DNA from: Cryptomeria japonica
Taxonomy: Eukaryota; Streptophyta; Pinopsida; Cupressales; Cupressaceae
Assembly (NCBI RefSeq): GCF_030272615.1
Contig: NC_081415.1
Span: forward strand, 193,920,695 to 193,984,694
Length of the DNA stretch: 64,000 bases
Reading direction: 5' to 3'
The notes below the pieces were generated by a model. It was not told the origin of the DNA, ran no database searches, and was given only the letters and a program-made list of their open reading frames with translations. Positions 1 through 11,136 of the stretch are shown piece by piece (within the stretch, counting starts at the first letter, position 1; each line of letters opens with the position of its first letter). The position numbers and the translations under genes were made by a program.

Positions 1-662
1 GATGGTAGTGGATTAATGTAGGATGGGATAGATAAAGGTGGTTTGATGTATGATGGGATGGAAGATGGTCGAGTGAAATATGATGGAGTGGAAGATGGTG
101 GAATGAGATAGGGTGGAGTGGATGGTTGACTAATATAGAATGAAGGATTAGGATTGGATGGAGGATTGAGGTAGGATGGGGGATTAGAATTAGATGGTGG
201 ATTAGGATTAGATGGAAGATTAAGGTAGGACAGGGGATAAGGATTAGATGGAGGATTAGGATTATGGGTTGTATAATAGATTTGGGTGTAATGAGATGGT
301 GGATTTAGATTAGGGATATAGGTGTTAGCGTTGTTATGAAAAGATGGAGGCATGGATGTTGCATGAGGGGGGTATGTGGGTGTGAGATACAAGGGAGATG
401 TGAATGGATGACATAATGGATTTCCCTTATCAAAAGTGTGATAAGGATTATGAGTGGATATGCATGGAGGCGTGACGAGGCAGCTAGGATGAATGATTGG
501 ATTTTGGTATCTGACACTTGGCGCAAGCTTGCTAAGGATGATGGCATAAAAATTTTCAATATCATACTCATCTTGATCAACAAGACTCTCATCATCATCA
601 GAATAGGGTGAAGTGGAAGAAAGTGAAGGATACACAAAATAATTAGAATAAGATCGAAACAT
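1..662 (-). CDS. Asn/Pro/Ser-rich gag-like frame, partial at the left edge
   Basis: Read from an ATG at 662 leftward, the minus strand stays open for 220 codons and leaves the window without a stop. The first 50 residues hold an acidic stretch (DDDES, DQDEYD). The rest is low complexity: repeated NPNPPSN, SYLNPPS and PSSTPSY-like units made of Pro, Asn, Ser and Tyr. On the plus strand the same DNA looks like a degenerate GGATTAGGATTAGATGGA minisatellite, but the unbroken frame argues for coding. Its place just inside a probable minus-strand LTR, and the similar acidic start of the first frame of the Gypsy element at 57.7-63.3 kb, suggest the N-terminal linker of a Gypsy gag polyprotein. No gag core or zinc knuckle is visible in the part seen. 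The role is inferred; openness of the frame is directly seen. Confidence 0.55.
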   Translation of the reverse strand, partial: MFRSYSNYFVYPSLSSTSPYSDDDESLVDQDEYDIENFYAIILSKLAPSVRYQNPIIHPSCLVTPPCISTHNPYHTFDKGNPLCHPFTSPLYLTPTYPPHATSMPPSFHNNANTYIPNLNPPSHYTQIYYTTHNPNPPSNPYPLSYLNLPSNPNPPSNSNPPSYLNPPSNPNPSFYISQPSTPPYLIPPSSTPSYFTRPSSIPSYIKPPLSIPSYINPLP

Positions 663-1010
663 TATAATTAGTTGATGAGTTAGATAAGGGTGAAGGATGA
701 AGATGGATGACATACAAAAGCTCATAATAGGATTTGGATTAAACTTAGACTAGGATGGGAATTAAGCTTAGATTAAGATGGTAACCAAGCCTAGATTAGG
801 ATTTGGATTTAAGATTGAACTAGGATGATGATTATTAAGATACAAATTGGGATTTGAATGGATGATTATGATGATGTGATGGAAAAAAGTTCTATTTAGA
901 CAAAGTGCAAACTCATTGGATGATGGTATATACTCAATGCTTAAAATTTTGGCAGGAGTAATAGTGTGGATGTCCATTCCCGCTACAACACAACACAAAC
1001 CCATGGTTTA
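663..1010 (-). other. Leader upstream of the gag-like frame, possibly decayed coding sequence
   Basis: Upstream of the ATG at 662 the same reading frame continues to an ATG at 1004, interrupted by three stops between about 720 and 770. The translated text again contains Asn-Pro repeats (NPNPNL, SNPNLYL), so the protein may once have started further upstream. No primer-binding site is recognised between here and the LTR. Confidence 0.3.
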
Positions 1011-3635
1011 TGACAACAAACCAACAAATTCAAGATGATGACAAATTGACTAGGGTAGAGGCGTGCTCTCACTAGAGAACACAACACAAACCCACGATTT
1101 CTGACAACAATCTCACTAGGTGACAAGATAAATGATGAAACATGATTGGACTAGGTCTTGACTCTAAATGACTAATTTTGACTTGTTTTTGGCAAAAGAT
1201 GGTTTTTGTGGCACACACACACACATCAAGCGCAAAGATAGTTGTCTGACTCAGGTGAAGTATGAGGGCCTAGATTAGCCCAAATGATAATAGTTACTCA
1301 TTTAAACATGAAAATAGTTCAAGAAATTTACAACTTAAGGCTTGGAATAATGATACTACTTGATTGTGGAGCTCTTACAATAGAATACCTTAGACATAAT
1401 AGATAGATAGAGATTATGTGGTGCTCACTCCCCCAACATGACACTGACACACCTTTTTCTCTTACCTCTAAGATCCAAAAATCTAGGAGAAATTTCTATC
1501 TCATTATGAAGGGCACATGAAGAGTATCATAGTGTATGATCTGCACACCCTGAACCATCAAATATGGGATTTTTGGCCTCTAAAACAAGGTTTTTAATCA
1601 TAATTTAGGGACTTGATGGATACTCATGCAGTAGCGACTCACTTAAGATCATATTCCAATCCTCATTAAATTATTTTGATGCATCTCACGTGAATGTGAA
1701 TATTGAGGGAACTGTCAGCATAAGATTTTCACCAAGTAGACTCAAACTTTCACCTTTGTCAATTTATATAGAAGACCAAAGGGAAGCACCGCTTTGAGTT
1801 TCTCTTGGGGTGATTACTTTTTCCCACCAAGGTAGGATCTCTACTAAAAGATAGTACAAATTCTCTTTCACCCAAGGTCACATAGAGCGCAAGGGGAGAG
1901 GATACTTGTATGTTATCTCTCTAGGGATTTAATCTAAACACAGAGGAAAAAGTTATAAGTATTTTGATCACCCAAGGTCCATAGAAGGCAAGGGGAGAGA
2001 ATGCACCAATTGTAACTCTTCTAAGCATGGCAAACACTTGATTAATTTCCTTACTAAAACCAGGTGTGCTCTAAACTAAAGAAGACACAAGATTAAATTT
2101 TTAAATCAAGTTTGTTTTTAGCAGCCCCTTCTTTTGTTGTCCTACAAGCAAATAGATTAATGTTTTGTTTTGGAGGCCTTCTAAAATTGAAATACCTGCA
2201 AAAATGTTAGCGGGACCAAAAAAAGAGTGTAATGGATGGAAAATTAGTGTTTCACAAGTTATGCTTTGTAAACTAGGAAATGACCTAACTTTCACAAACA
2301 TTACATTAAAAGAAAGATGAACTCAATAGATCCAACCTCAATTATATTAGGAAGAGGGTTAGATGTTGATTGAAGTCCTCTTTCCCCTTTTGTTCGAGTT
2401 GAAATTGTGTTTGAATTAGGTTTGAATTTCAAATGCAAATTTAGAACAAACAATAAGAAATTGAAGTAAAATGATGAAAACAAAATTTTTTAGAAGTCGA
2501 ACAGAGCTATAAACTAGGATCTGGGTAGAAGAAGAGGATTAGAACCTATACCTGAAAATTTGGGAAAAATTGTCGAGACCAAGTATTAGGGTGCCTTGGT
2601 CTTTCAACTGTAAACATAGGCAAGTTGGGTCTTTCTTCCATTGGTGACCAAAAAAATTCTTGGGACTAGGGAAAAATTTGGCAGGTATTCCTCCAAATTT
2701 TCCTTGGTTATCCTGTAGCGCCCTATACCTGAGAGGTCTTTAGAAGTTTTGCAAAAGCCAATTCTATTTTCTTTTTTCTCCTCTATCCTTTTCCGCCTTC
2801 ATAGCTCCCGAATTTGTCACCTACACACCAAAAAAAGGGAAATTATGTTGTGGATAGGGGTTTGCCTTAGGTCAAACCCTGGGTTTGGAATTAACCCTAA
2901 TAGAAATAGAAATTGAACTTGAACTGAATTGGAAAATCTTGCCTTTTGAGGGAAAGGTTGAAATGCTTGAATGTAAATGATTATACCTTCAATAGGTGAT
3001 GCAATGTTCCTAGGATAAGTCCTCCACGTGTTGATGCAATAACATGATAAATTACATAACATCCATCATGAAATCATAATTGAAACATGATATAAAGATG
3101 CCTTGATGTAGTTTGTTTCTTCTTGACTCAGATATTCTCTTGAGGAAGAATGAGTTTGCTCTTGAATTGGTGATAATGTTAGCATATGATAAGATTATGA
3201 AAATGAATTGAGAGGGATGCCTTATATAGGGATTTCATAATTAAAATCACCTTTAGAATGACGTAAAATTGATATATTTTAGCACAGAGCTAGATTTAAA
3301 TAGAATAAGACTGTTGGATGCAAGCTATCATGATTCTAATGCTAAATCTAGCACGATGGCTCAAATTAAGATGTGTAGATATGCAAAATACTCTTTGAAA
3401 GTTGAAATTAGGGTAGATTATGATTAAATCATGATTAAAATAATAAAAAGGCACACCTATAATTAAGGGCCCAAACAAGAGTGTGATGATATAATAAAGT
3501 GGAATAAGACCCATAATATTACTTTAAACCAATAAAGGTCCTATAATGCATAGAGGAAAGGGAAGGACTCAAATAGGTGCTTGGAGAGTGTGAAATTGGA
3601 CACACTAATAAAGGTGTACAATTTATGATGCTACA
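1011..3635 (-). repeat. Probable 5' LTR and leader of a minus-strand Gypsy-like element
   Basis: The right end, GTACAATTTATGATGCTACA at about 3616-3635, resembles the right end of the Gypsy-2 LTR at 54105-54123 (GTACAATTTATGACGTTACA); read on the minus strand both begin TGTA. A minus-strand TATA-like box lies at 3221-3230. Segment 2855-2882 (GGGGTTTGCCTTAGGTCAAA) resembles the Gypsy-2 LTR near 53114-53137. The left boundary is not resolved, so the interval may include leader sequence. A short CA run is at 1215-1227. Confidence 0.35.
3221..3230 (-). promoter_or_regulatory. TATA-like box of the minus-strand LTR
   Basis: The minus strand reads CCTATATAAG, about 405 bases downstream of the inferred LTR start at 3635. 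Position and sequence fit a U3 promoter driving the gag-like frame that begins at 662. Inference from motif and position only. Confidence 0.35.
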
Positions 3636-4741
3636 CAGAGAAATTTTAGCAGATCAATAGAAACTAGATAAAATTGAGAAGCTCGAAAAGTGCAGAAAAA
3701 TAGAGAAACAACATTTTGACGGTTTCACAGTTCAAACCCACTACTTCTAATTCTGTCAAGTCAAACTCACTGCATGCTAGATCAAACCCACAATTTTTCA
3801 GAAGACTAAAAAAATAAAAACCCAAGAGCAAAAAAAAATAGAAGATAAATTCACCAGAGAAAACCCGCTATTTATCAGCTTCAATCCACTAATTCTATTA
3901 AAAACATATAACATGTATACTTGACCATGAAATGGCAGGAATACGTTCTTGAAGTTTCTCGTCGCGTTTTCATTATTTTGTATCTCATTCCTGCTGCTTC
4001 ATAAAAAAAGACCTAAAGCCGAAATGAATTCCACAAAAGTACAAATTGGCTTGCTATATCACATCTTGACTTTCAAGAACCTAAAATCTATGATAAAGAT
4101 ATTGAACTAACAAGAAAACATTAGATTGACCTATGAATGGGTCCCACCAAGCATGCCAAAAATGTGTGCAAATAAATATAAGTAAATAAAAGATTGAAAT
4201 GAAATACTAGAAACCTAAACAACACAAATATCAAGCAAACTCTCAAGATAAGGATGCTTAAAAGAAAGCCAAGTAAACAAGAAATAGACAAAGAAATGCA
4301 AAATTAAGGCCTCCTTTGATGAGGATTTGTCTTTTGGTTTGATTCAATGTGTGCTCATTTTGATAATTCAAAGAATGCTCAATATAGCTCCATGAAGATG
4401 CAAATTCAAGGTAGTTGATGATGAAATGCAAAATTTAAGCTAAAGTGGATGCAAATTGTGGACTCAAAATGACATGATAAGTTTTATATGAAATGACAGT
4501 GATGATCTATGAAGGAAAATTGATGCATTAAATAGAAATGGAGGGGAAGTGAGGGTGTCTGAAAATGCAACACTTGTCCTCTTTGAAGACAAGTGATAAT
4601 GCAAAAGATGGCATGTGGAAGGGAAGCCAGGTGTCAATTTGGGAGAAATGATACCCAAATTTAGATTATTTTCCTATTTATTAAAAATGGGAATGTGCAC
4701 ATATTAGAATAAGGTTGGTTAATAAGCAAGGGTTAGTTAGT
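3636..4741. other. Unassigned AT-rich spacer
   Basis: No long frame, tandem repeat or recognisable mobile-element end was seen. The sequence is AT-rich with scattered A runs. It ends in the GGGTT that is duplicated by insertion of the next element. Confidence 0.5.
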
Positions 4742-4746
4742 GGGTT

Positions 4747-5847
4747 TGTTGGCATTTTGATGATGTTATGATTGTCATTGATGGACACACACTTGTTGTG
4801 ATATCACTTTCTTTATGTATGAGTTATGCTCAACTGGTATTTGTTCCAACCGTTATTATGTATTATAGTCTTTAGACTATCGATGTTGTGCATAAGATGT
4901 TTCCCAGTCACAAACTAACTAAAGACCTAAGGCGGTATGAAGACCTCAAGTAGTTCGAGGATCTCAAGTGGTATGAAGGAACAAAGCGGTAGTTAACATT
5001 TTTCCAGTCTTCACTTTAGACAACTAGTAATCGATAAATTGTATGAACCGGTATTACTCTGTGATGAGTTACCAACCAATATTTCTGTGATGAGTTATCA
5101 TCCACTGACACTTTGGTGGTGATTTTGTGTCATGTTACCAAATGTGTCTAGATGCACTGAACCTAGGAACTTGTAATGTAATCCTATTGGACCGACATGA
5201 AATCAAACTCCTTTATAAGGACATCATGTCTAGGGTTTTAGAAGATGAGGTTTTGTATGTGTGATTGTACAAGAGAAGATTAGGTCTATGTGAAGAAACA
5301 GCGTGTGGAGATATTGAAGACTGAAGTAATGCTAAATGTGCATTAACAATGAGCTATCAAGGATCTAACCAAGCATACTATGCTAGTATCTAGATCACCT
5401 ACTTGTTGATTACTCATATCTTTGACAAATCTGAAACCCTTAACCGAGTAGGCCTAGCAAAGCCTTTGTAATCCTCTAACAAGGTGGTTCACAACTATGA
5501 ATCTGAAATCCTCTCACAAGGTATTCTTTAAAAGTACTTATCTCCTAACAGAGATCTAGATTCCTAATAGTTAGTCTAACCTTAACCGGTTTGGTTTCTA
5601 TTCTGCAGATAGTTACTTGTGAGTTTCTGCTCACCGTGGTTTTTCCCATTTGGGTTTCCACATCAAAACTTCCTGTGTTATGGTGATTGTGCTCTTGTGG
5701 GTGAACGCTTTGTTTTCTATTTGGTTTGCATTTATCTTAATTGATTTATTTGCAAATCTGTCATACTAGTTATCTACCAAACTATTTAAGTGTTTGAGTT
5801 CGGTGAGTTTTCATATACTAATTCACCCCCCCTCTTAGTACTCATCA
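4747..5847 (+). repeat. 5' LTR of the non-autonomous Copia-like element
   Basis: Begins TGTTGGCATTTTGATGATG and ends CTCATCA. A TATA-like box (TTTATAAGG) sits at 5212-5220. Compared with the 3' LTR it keeps about 65 bases downstream of the TATA box that the 3' copy lacks, and lacks a segment of some 35 bases near 5570 that the 3' copy has. Several AACCGG and ACCGG sites of the 3' copy are AATTGA or ACTAG here. Confidence 0.85.
5212..5220 (+). promoter_or_regulatory. LTR TATA-like box
   Basis: TTTATAAGG lies about 465 bases into the LTR in the context AACTCCTTTATAAGGACATC, which is conserved in the 3' LTR at 11585-11593. This fits the U3/R boundary of a plant LTR. Confidence 0.45.
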
Positions 5848-5849
5848 AT

Positions 5850-5862
5850 TGGTATTAGAGCC
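5850..5862 (+). other. Primer-binding site, initiator tRNA-Met type
   Basis: TGGTATTAGAGCC begins two bases after the 5' LTR and differs at one base from the usual plant Copia site TGGTATCAGAGCC. The Copia element at 28-34.7 kb carries the same variant. Confidence 0.8.
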
Positions 5863-5885
5863 AACCTTTTTATAATTCTAACCAC

Positions 5886-7214
5886 TTGGAAGGAGATATG
5901 GGGAAATACACTGTGAGGGAACTTACTCATCAACTCACTCAAACTGAGAAAGCCTATGATGAACTCAAAGTCAATTATAAAGCCTCTTTGGCAAAAAGAA
6001 GAGAGCATGCTGAGAAACTGATGGAGCTTACTAAAAATAGTTCTTCTAATGAAGTAAACATGGATGCCCTAGTTGAAGAAGTTGAAAAACTGAATGAATC
6101 CAATGCCAACCTGAGAAGGGAACTGGAAGGACTGACTATCAGAATGTGTCAAGAACTTAAGAACTGAAGGAAAGCTAAAGATCTAGTAAAAGACAAAGAT
6201 CATGAGATCTCCAAGCTGAAGCAAGAAATCAGTGCCCTTACCGCTCATCTCCAACAGAGTAAAGTGGAAAAAGAAGAAATCTAAGGTGAACTAAACATAG
6301 CTATTTCTAAGAATGCAACCTTGAAGGAATCAAATGCTGCTATTTCCAAGGAACTCACTGAGTCAAAGGAAATACTTGCCAAATTCAATTAGATTATTGT
6401 TAAGCTAGAACAAAAGCTTGAATAAGCAAAAGCGGTCAAGAATACCACTGGACTTGGTTTTTGTGGTTATAAGGAAGGTGAGACCTCTAGAACAAAAGAT
6501 GTAGCATCAAAGAAGCAACCAACATCAAAGGATAAAGGTAACAAAAAGTTTAAACCTGTTTGCTTTAATTGTCTCAAGGAAGGACATACTACTAATGTGT
6601 GTAGAAATAAGGCCCACAATAATTTTCCTTATTTTCTAAACAATAAGCCTAGATCGAATAGATTCAATGGAAACTATTATGCATGCAACAATTTTGGGCA
6701 TAGAGTATTTGAATGCAGGTCTATTGTGTAGAACACTAGAAGATACCCTCCAAGGATTCAAGGAGTTATCCCAGAACCCACTGTGAACTGGAATCCAAAC
6801 CGATACAATGCCTATGACCATCAGTTAGGTGGTGGTGGCTATCAAGAGGCAACCGGTTGGAGAGAAACCTATTTGATCTATCATGGTAGTGGTCACACTG
6901 CTGCTACATGCAGAAGGAAGAATGGTAGAATGAACAATGGACCATGGAGAACACCTGGAATGATATGCTATCATTGCAACAAACTGAGACACCCTGCTAG
7001 AACCTGTAGAACAAGAAAGAACCTATCAGATGATATACCAATCACTCCATAATGGAAGATTGATGTTGAAACTATTCAAGTGAGAATGAATAAAACATGG
7101 AAAAAGAAACCTGAAGAAGTTTCACAAGATGAACCGGTTTTTGCACCTAGTGTGGAAGTCTCTGAACTGGCAAACTGAGCTATAGAAAAGCTTAGGGGGA
7201 AAATATCAGTATAA
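5886..7214 (+). pseudogene. Gag-like protein with coiled coil and four zinc-knuckle positions
   Basis: One reading frame runs from about 5886 (internal ATG at 5898) to about 7212 and is cut only by in-frame stops (near 6165, 6282, 6390, 6423, 6729, 7050 and 7179); no frameshift is needed. The first 170 residues are heptad-rich, charged coiled coil (KAYDELKVNYK, KLNESNANLRREL, SKLKQEISALT). Then come four CCHC-like knuckles: CFNCLKEGHTTNVC (intact, about 6559), YYACNNFGHRVFEC (first Cys is Tyr), YLIYHGSGHTAATC (first two Cys are Tyr) and CYHCNKLRHPARTC (intact, about 6967). CCHC knuckles bind RNA in Gag. The usual Copia gag core (UBN2) was not recognised, so the coiled coil may do the assembly. 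Family assignment is inferred from motifs and position. Confidence 0.7.
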
Positions 7215-7621
7215 TATTTGAACCCCACCCCTAGTTTAAATCGGTAAAGACCTTAACCGGTATATGTTACCTCTCAATTGGCAGAAGATTGTGAAGCGGT
7301 AAAAGGCAAAATCAGGGTTTGTACCCTAGCGGTGGAGCATTTATTATGGTAGATGAAGAATTCATTTAAAAGGAATTTTCAAAGTCATTTTCACTTATCA
7401 GTTTTTGAGCGAAGAATTTTTCAAGTGTAGAGCGATAAAGTGCGATTCGACTTGCAATTCAAAGAGAATTCAAATCTTGCAGGAGAATCCAGAGATATTT
7501 TCAACCTATCGGTGAAGAAATCTAAGTGGTAACCATGCAGCCAAAGTGGTGTGTCATGAGCTGCATTGGCAAACCCTAAATTTTGAAATTGTGAAGGTAT
7601 TTCTCAAAATTCTAGTTAATC
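7215..7621 (+). other. Spacer between the two frames of the non-autonomous element
   Basis: About 400 bases without an open frame, leading to the ATG at 7622. It may act as an internal leader for the second frame or hold a splice acceptor. No feature was recognised. Confidence 0.3.
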
Positions 7622-10600
7622 ATGGCTTCTGCATCGCACTCTAGTTCTAGAGTACCTATGGACTCAGCTGAATTCATTCAAAGAAAAATGAAATACAATG
7701 CCCTGTCCCAAATACCTATCGGAGTCATTGTCAAAGGAGATATTTCAGGGTACATTGACTGCAAATTAGAAGACCTAGGATCCCTAGTGATTCATTCCCA
7801 GCTAGGTCTATTTTGTGGGGATGACAAGAAGATCAAATCGAAATACAACATCCTAGAGAGGAAGAAACTACATAATGTGGTTTACTGTCTTGAAGAGTTC
7901 ATGGAAGAGCACATCTACATCATCCTGAGTAGAGTGCATGGTGACAAGATGTATCTCAAGAGGACGCATGACATTATGCCTGAAGCAATTAATGTCATCA
8001 CTGGTCTCTGCAATAGTGGTGAGGTGCCAGCCCTAAAGAAGGTCATCAAGAATGAAATGACTAAGCTCATTGATTCTCTGAGTGACCAAAGGGGAATGAC
8101 TGTCAATCCCATCAAGGATGACTTGGTTAAGTATGCCTATATGGTGATCGACTACAGAGTGTTTTATGCTAGCCGAATAAACTTTGTCCCTGCTATTGCG
8201 GTAAATTCTACCCACAGAATGATCAAGGAGGACACCTCATTTGATCTATGCACCTATTTACACAAGCAACTTCTATTAAACTTGAAGTCCATCAAATGGG
8301 ACAGTGCCTTAAGATTCAGATTTGGACAACTTTTGGTAGGTCTATTTTTCTACTTTCAAGGCTATTTCCCAGGAGTCGGTGATATTCAATGGTCTACTGA
8401 CCAACCAGTCACCAAACAAATTAGGGAGAGTCTCCAAGTGGTGGGAACTGGATATCCTAAAGTCTTGAATAAATACTTTGATGAATTCAAGCAGAAGATG
8501 AGCCAGAGAATGAGGATATCTAGAGACATTGTTAAGAAATATGAAGAGGACATTTGCTCTACCATTAAAGTAGATGAGTGCATAATGGAAGCAATAGAGC
8601 CAAGACATGAAGAAGTAGAACCTATGGGATATGAGGTGATGTATAACATGTTAGATGGGTATGCCTCTACCTTGCTAGCCTTGCCTCTAGATGTGAAGGC
8701 AAAGCAAACCGGCACCTACTTGGAAAGGGTAACACCGGTTGAAGAACCTTCAATGAAAAAGGGAAAGGCAATGCCATCGGTATCAGCACTAGTTACCTTA
8801 GCGAGCCCAAAAGTGACCAAGCGGCCACCTGCCAAGAAGAAACCAGAAATTGCACCCGCTAAAGTATTCGAAAGGAAGTGGAAGACCAAGAGAAACTCAC
8901 CAGAGTTTGAGGATACAGAACCAGAAGTGCAGCCTAAGAAGACTAGGCAAACAAGGAAGAAGGCAAAAACTACCGGCAATACACTTGCATCATTAGCACT
9001 GGTAAATATTGGCATCTCTTCTTATAAGCCGATGACACATTGTTAGAGGACTATTAAGAATATTAAAAGAAAATTTCTTAGTGATTTGAAGGAGTATTTT
9101 AATGATTTTTTCGATAGTGAGAAAGAAAAAGTAGAGTGGGAAATCATTAATTATTTATGTATTTATGACTGGTCACCATCAAAAATTAGATCTGAGGCAC
9201 TTGATTCTCTATACAATTCTTTAGATAATAAATGGCACATTGCTATTGAGAGAGAACAGGAGCTCAGAGAAAAGCTTTTTGTAGAATACTTCCCTGATGC
9301 TTCAAGCTCTAAATTGTTTGAAATCATAGACCGGTACAAAGGTCTCTTCTTCATGAGAAGAAGAAGACTCTTGCTACTGGAAGGCAAATCCTCTGAAGTG
9401 GTGAAAGACACACACTTCCATACTAAAGTTGCTGTGAAAATCCATCAAGTTACTCAAGCAAATAGAGAAGCTAAATAGGAAACAGAAACCGAAAAACTGG
9501 ATGAGGCATTTGATGGCAAAGAAGAAACCAGCTACATAATAGGTTGACGCTATTGATGTGGATGTGTTAGATGGAGAAGATGTCACTCCGAACATAGAGA
9601 AGGAGAAACGGGATAAAGAAAAAGTAGAGAAGTTGAAGTTGGACAAGGAAAAGGCTAACAAAGAGAAAGAGGAGAAAGAGGAAGAGAAGAGGAAACAACA
9701 TGAAGAGAAGAGGAAGCAAGATGAAGAGAAGAGGAAATAAGATGAAGAGAAGAGGAAACAAGAAGAAGAGAAGAGGAAAGAAGAGGAGAAGAGGAAAGAA
9801 GAGGAAAGAAGAGGAAGAAAATAAAGAAGAGGAGAAGTGGAAAGACAAGGAGAAGAAGAAAGAAGAAGAGGAGAAGAGGAAAGAAGAAGAAAGAAAGAAG
9901 GAGGAAGAGAAGAAAAAGCATTAAGCGGAGAAAAGGGAGAAAGAAGAGGAAAAGAAAAGAGTGGAAGAGGAGAAGGAAGCAGAAAAGAACAAACAAGTGA
10001 AGACTCCAAAGGCAACTCATGGTCAAGCCAAACCGGCTGACATCACCAGTCCTATTGACCTCCTATCTACAGATGAATCGGAGCTACTACAAGGCATAAA
10101 GCTAGCACAAGAAAGAATGGAAACATTGAGGAGGAAAAAGGAGAAAGATGTCATTCACGCTGCAATTGACACCCTTACCAGTTTGATTCCAGGTACCAAC
10201 CTCCTCGGTACCGATTCCTCTCTGGCCAAACTAAAACTTCTATGTACAGTTGTAGAGGACTAGGTACAATGCCTGGAAGAAGTTGCTGAAGCTAATGCAC
10301 AAAAGAAGCATCAAAAGGCACTAAACACTGCCTTAGTAAAGAAACTGAATGAGCTCTAGTCTCAACTTCAGAAACAACAGAAGGATATAAGAGATGCTAT
10401 GGATGAGGGAAAACTACTATTGAGCAAAATAAGCCAACCCCATCTATTTTCTGATGGTGTGTTTGCACAAAAGGATAAACTACAATCTGATTTGCAAGCA
10501 TACATAAGAAACTTTAAGACGTCATATGATTCTTTCACTACATATGGGCAAACTATTCACCGGTATTAGCTTCAATCTGCCAGGATAGAATTGGAGATTA

Positions 10601-10862
10601 GCAACTGGACAAGAGATTTGCAGGAGCTTCAACTGGTTTTATTACCCAGATTGCAAATTCTTTAGAAGTTCTTTCTCAATCTAGAAGCTTTAATGGTAAC
10701 TCAAGAGATAAGTACAATTGATGCCATGGAAGAACAGGTATCACAGATGCAGACGGAAAGTGGGGTTGCTACCTCCTTACTTGAGTCATGGTCATTAGCC
10801 ATGAAGACTTTTATGTAGGATTTTAAATCTATTTTTGATAAGTTTCACTCATTATTGTCATA
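7622..10862 (+). pseudogene. Second ORF of the non-autonomous element, function unknown
   Basis: An intact 474-codon frame starts at the ATG at 7622 and ends at a TAG at 9044. The same frame stays open through about 9477, and related coding continues with frameshifts to about 10860, so the ancestral protein had roughly 1,000 residues. The first 300 residues look globular; TGLCNSGEVP (about residues 127-136) recalls the TG-L-G-E-P motif of plant retroelement accessory proteins. Residues 370-455 are basic and Pro-rich (KRPPAKKKPE, KKTRQTRKKAKT), a possible nuclear-localisation or nucleic-acid-binding tail. Bases 9600-9960 encode a Lys/Glu-rich helix made from 21-bp repeats. After 9961 the text is again helical (KLAQERMETLRRKK). 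No enzyme motif is visible. It sits between gag and the 3' LTR, where pol would normally be. Confidence 0.6.
9600..9960 (+). repeat. GA-rich coding repeats encoding EEKRKQ units
   Basis: Purine-rich tandem repeats with a basic unit of about 21 bases, GAAGAGAAGAGGAAACAAGA, encode EEKRKQD or EEKRKQE repeats. A CAA-to-TAA change stops the frame at about 9738, and later copies have shortened and shifted frame, as expected for slippage in a coding minisatellite. Confidence 0.65.
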
Positions 10863-11124
10863 AACATTTACTCATTTTAATGTTAATGAGAAATAGGGGT
10901 TATTCTGCATTACTTTGTCATTGTTGGCAAAGGGGGAGTAGTATTTAAAATTTTGGTGAATGTTATGTATACTTTTATGTTACCTTTTTAAGGAAGTAGT
11001 ATACATTGTCATTTCTGCAAAAGGGATAGTGTATATGCTTAGGGGGAGTAATTTTGATTATGGCATATTTTTGTTGTAAAAACACTTAGATGTGAAAATT
11101 TTCCTAAGTGTTGACATCAATGCC

Positions 11125-11135
11125 AAAGGGGGAGA
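11125..11135 (+). other. Polypurine tract
   Basis: AAAGGGGGAGA lies one base before the 3' LTR. The extended context CCAAAGGGGGAGATTGTTGG is identical to that of the Copia element at 28-34.7 kb read on its own strand. Confidence 0.8.
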
Positions 11136-11136
11136 T

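Noticed and set aside
7622-9046. Assignment of the second frame as a PMD protein
   Set aside because: Apart from a TGL-x-G-E-x-P-like motif, the PMD hallmarks seen at 55.0-56.2 kb are missing.
9374-10026. Long Leu/Ser/Phe-rich frames on the minus strand
   Set aside because: They are the antisense of the Lys/Glu-coding purine repeats; composition alone keeps them open.
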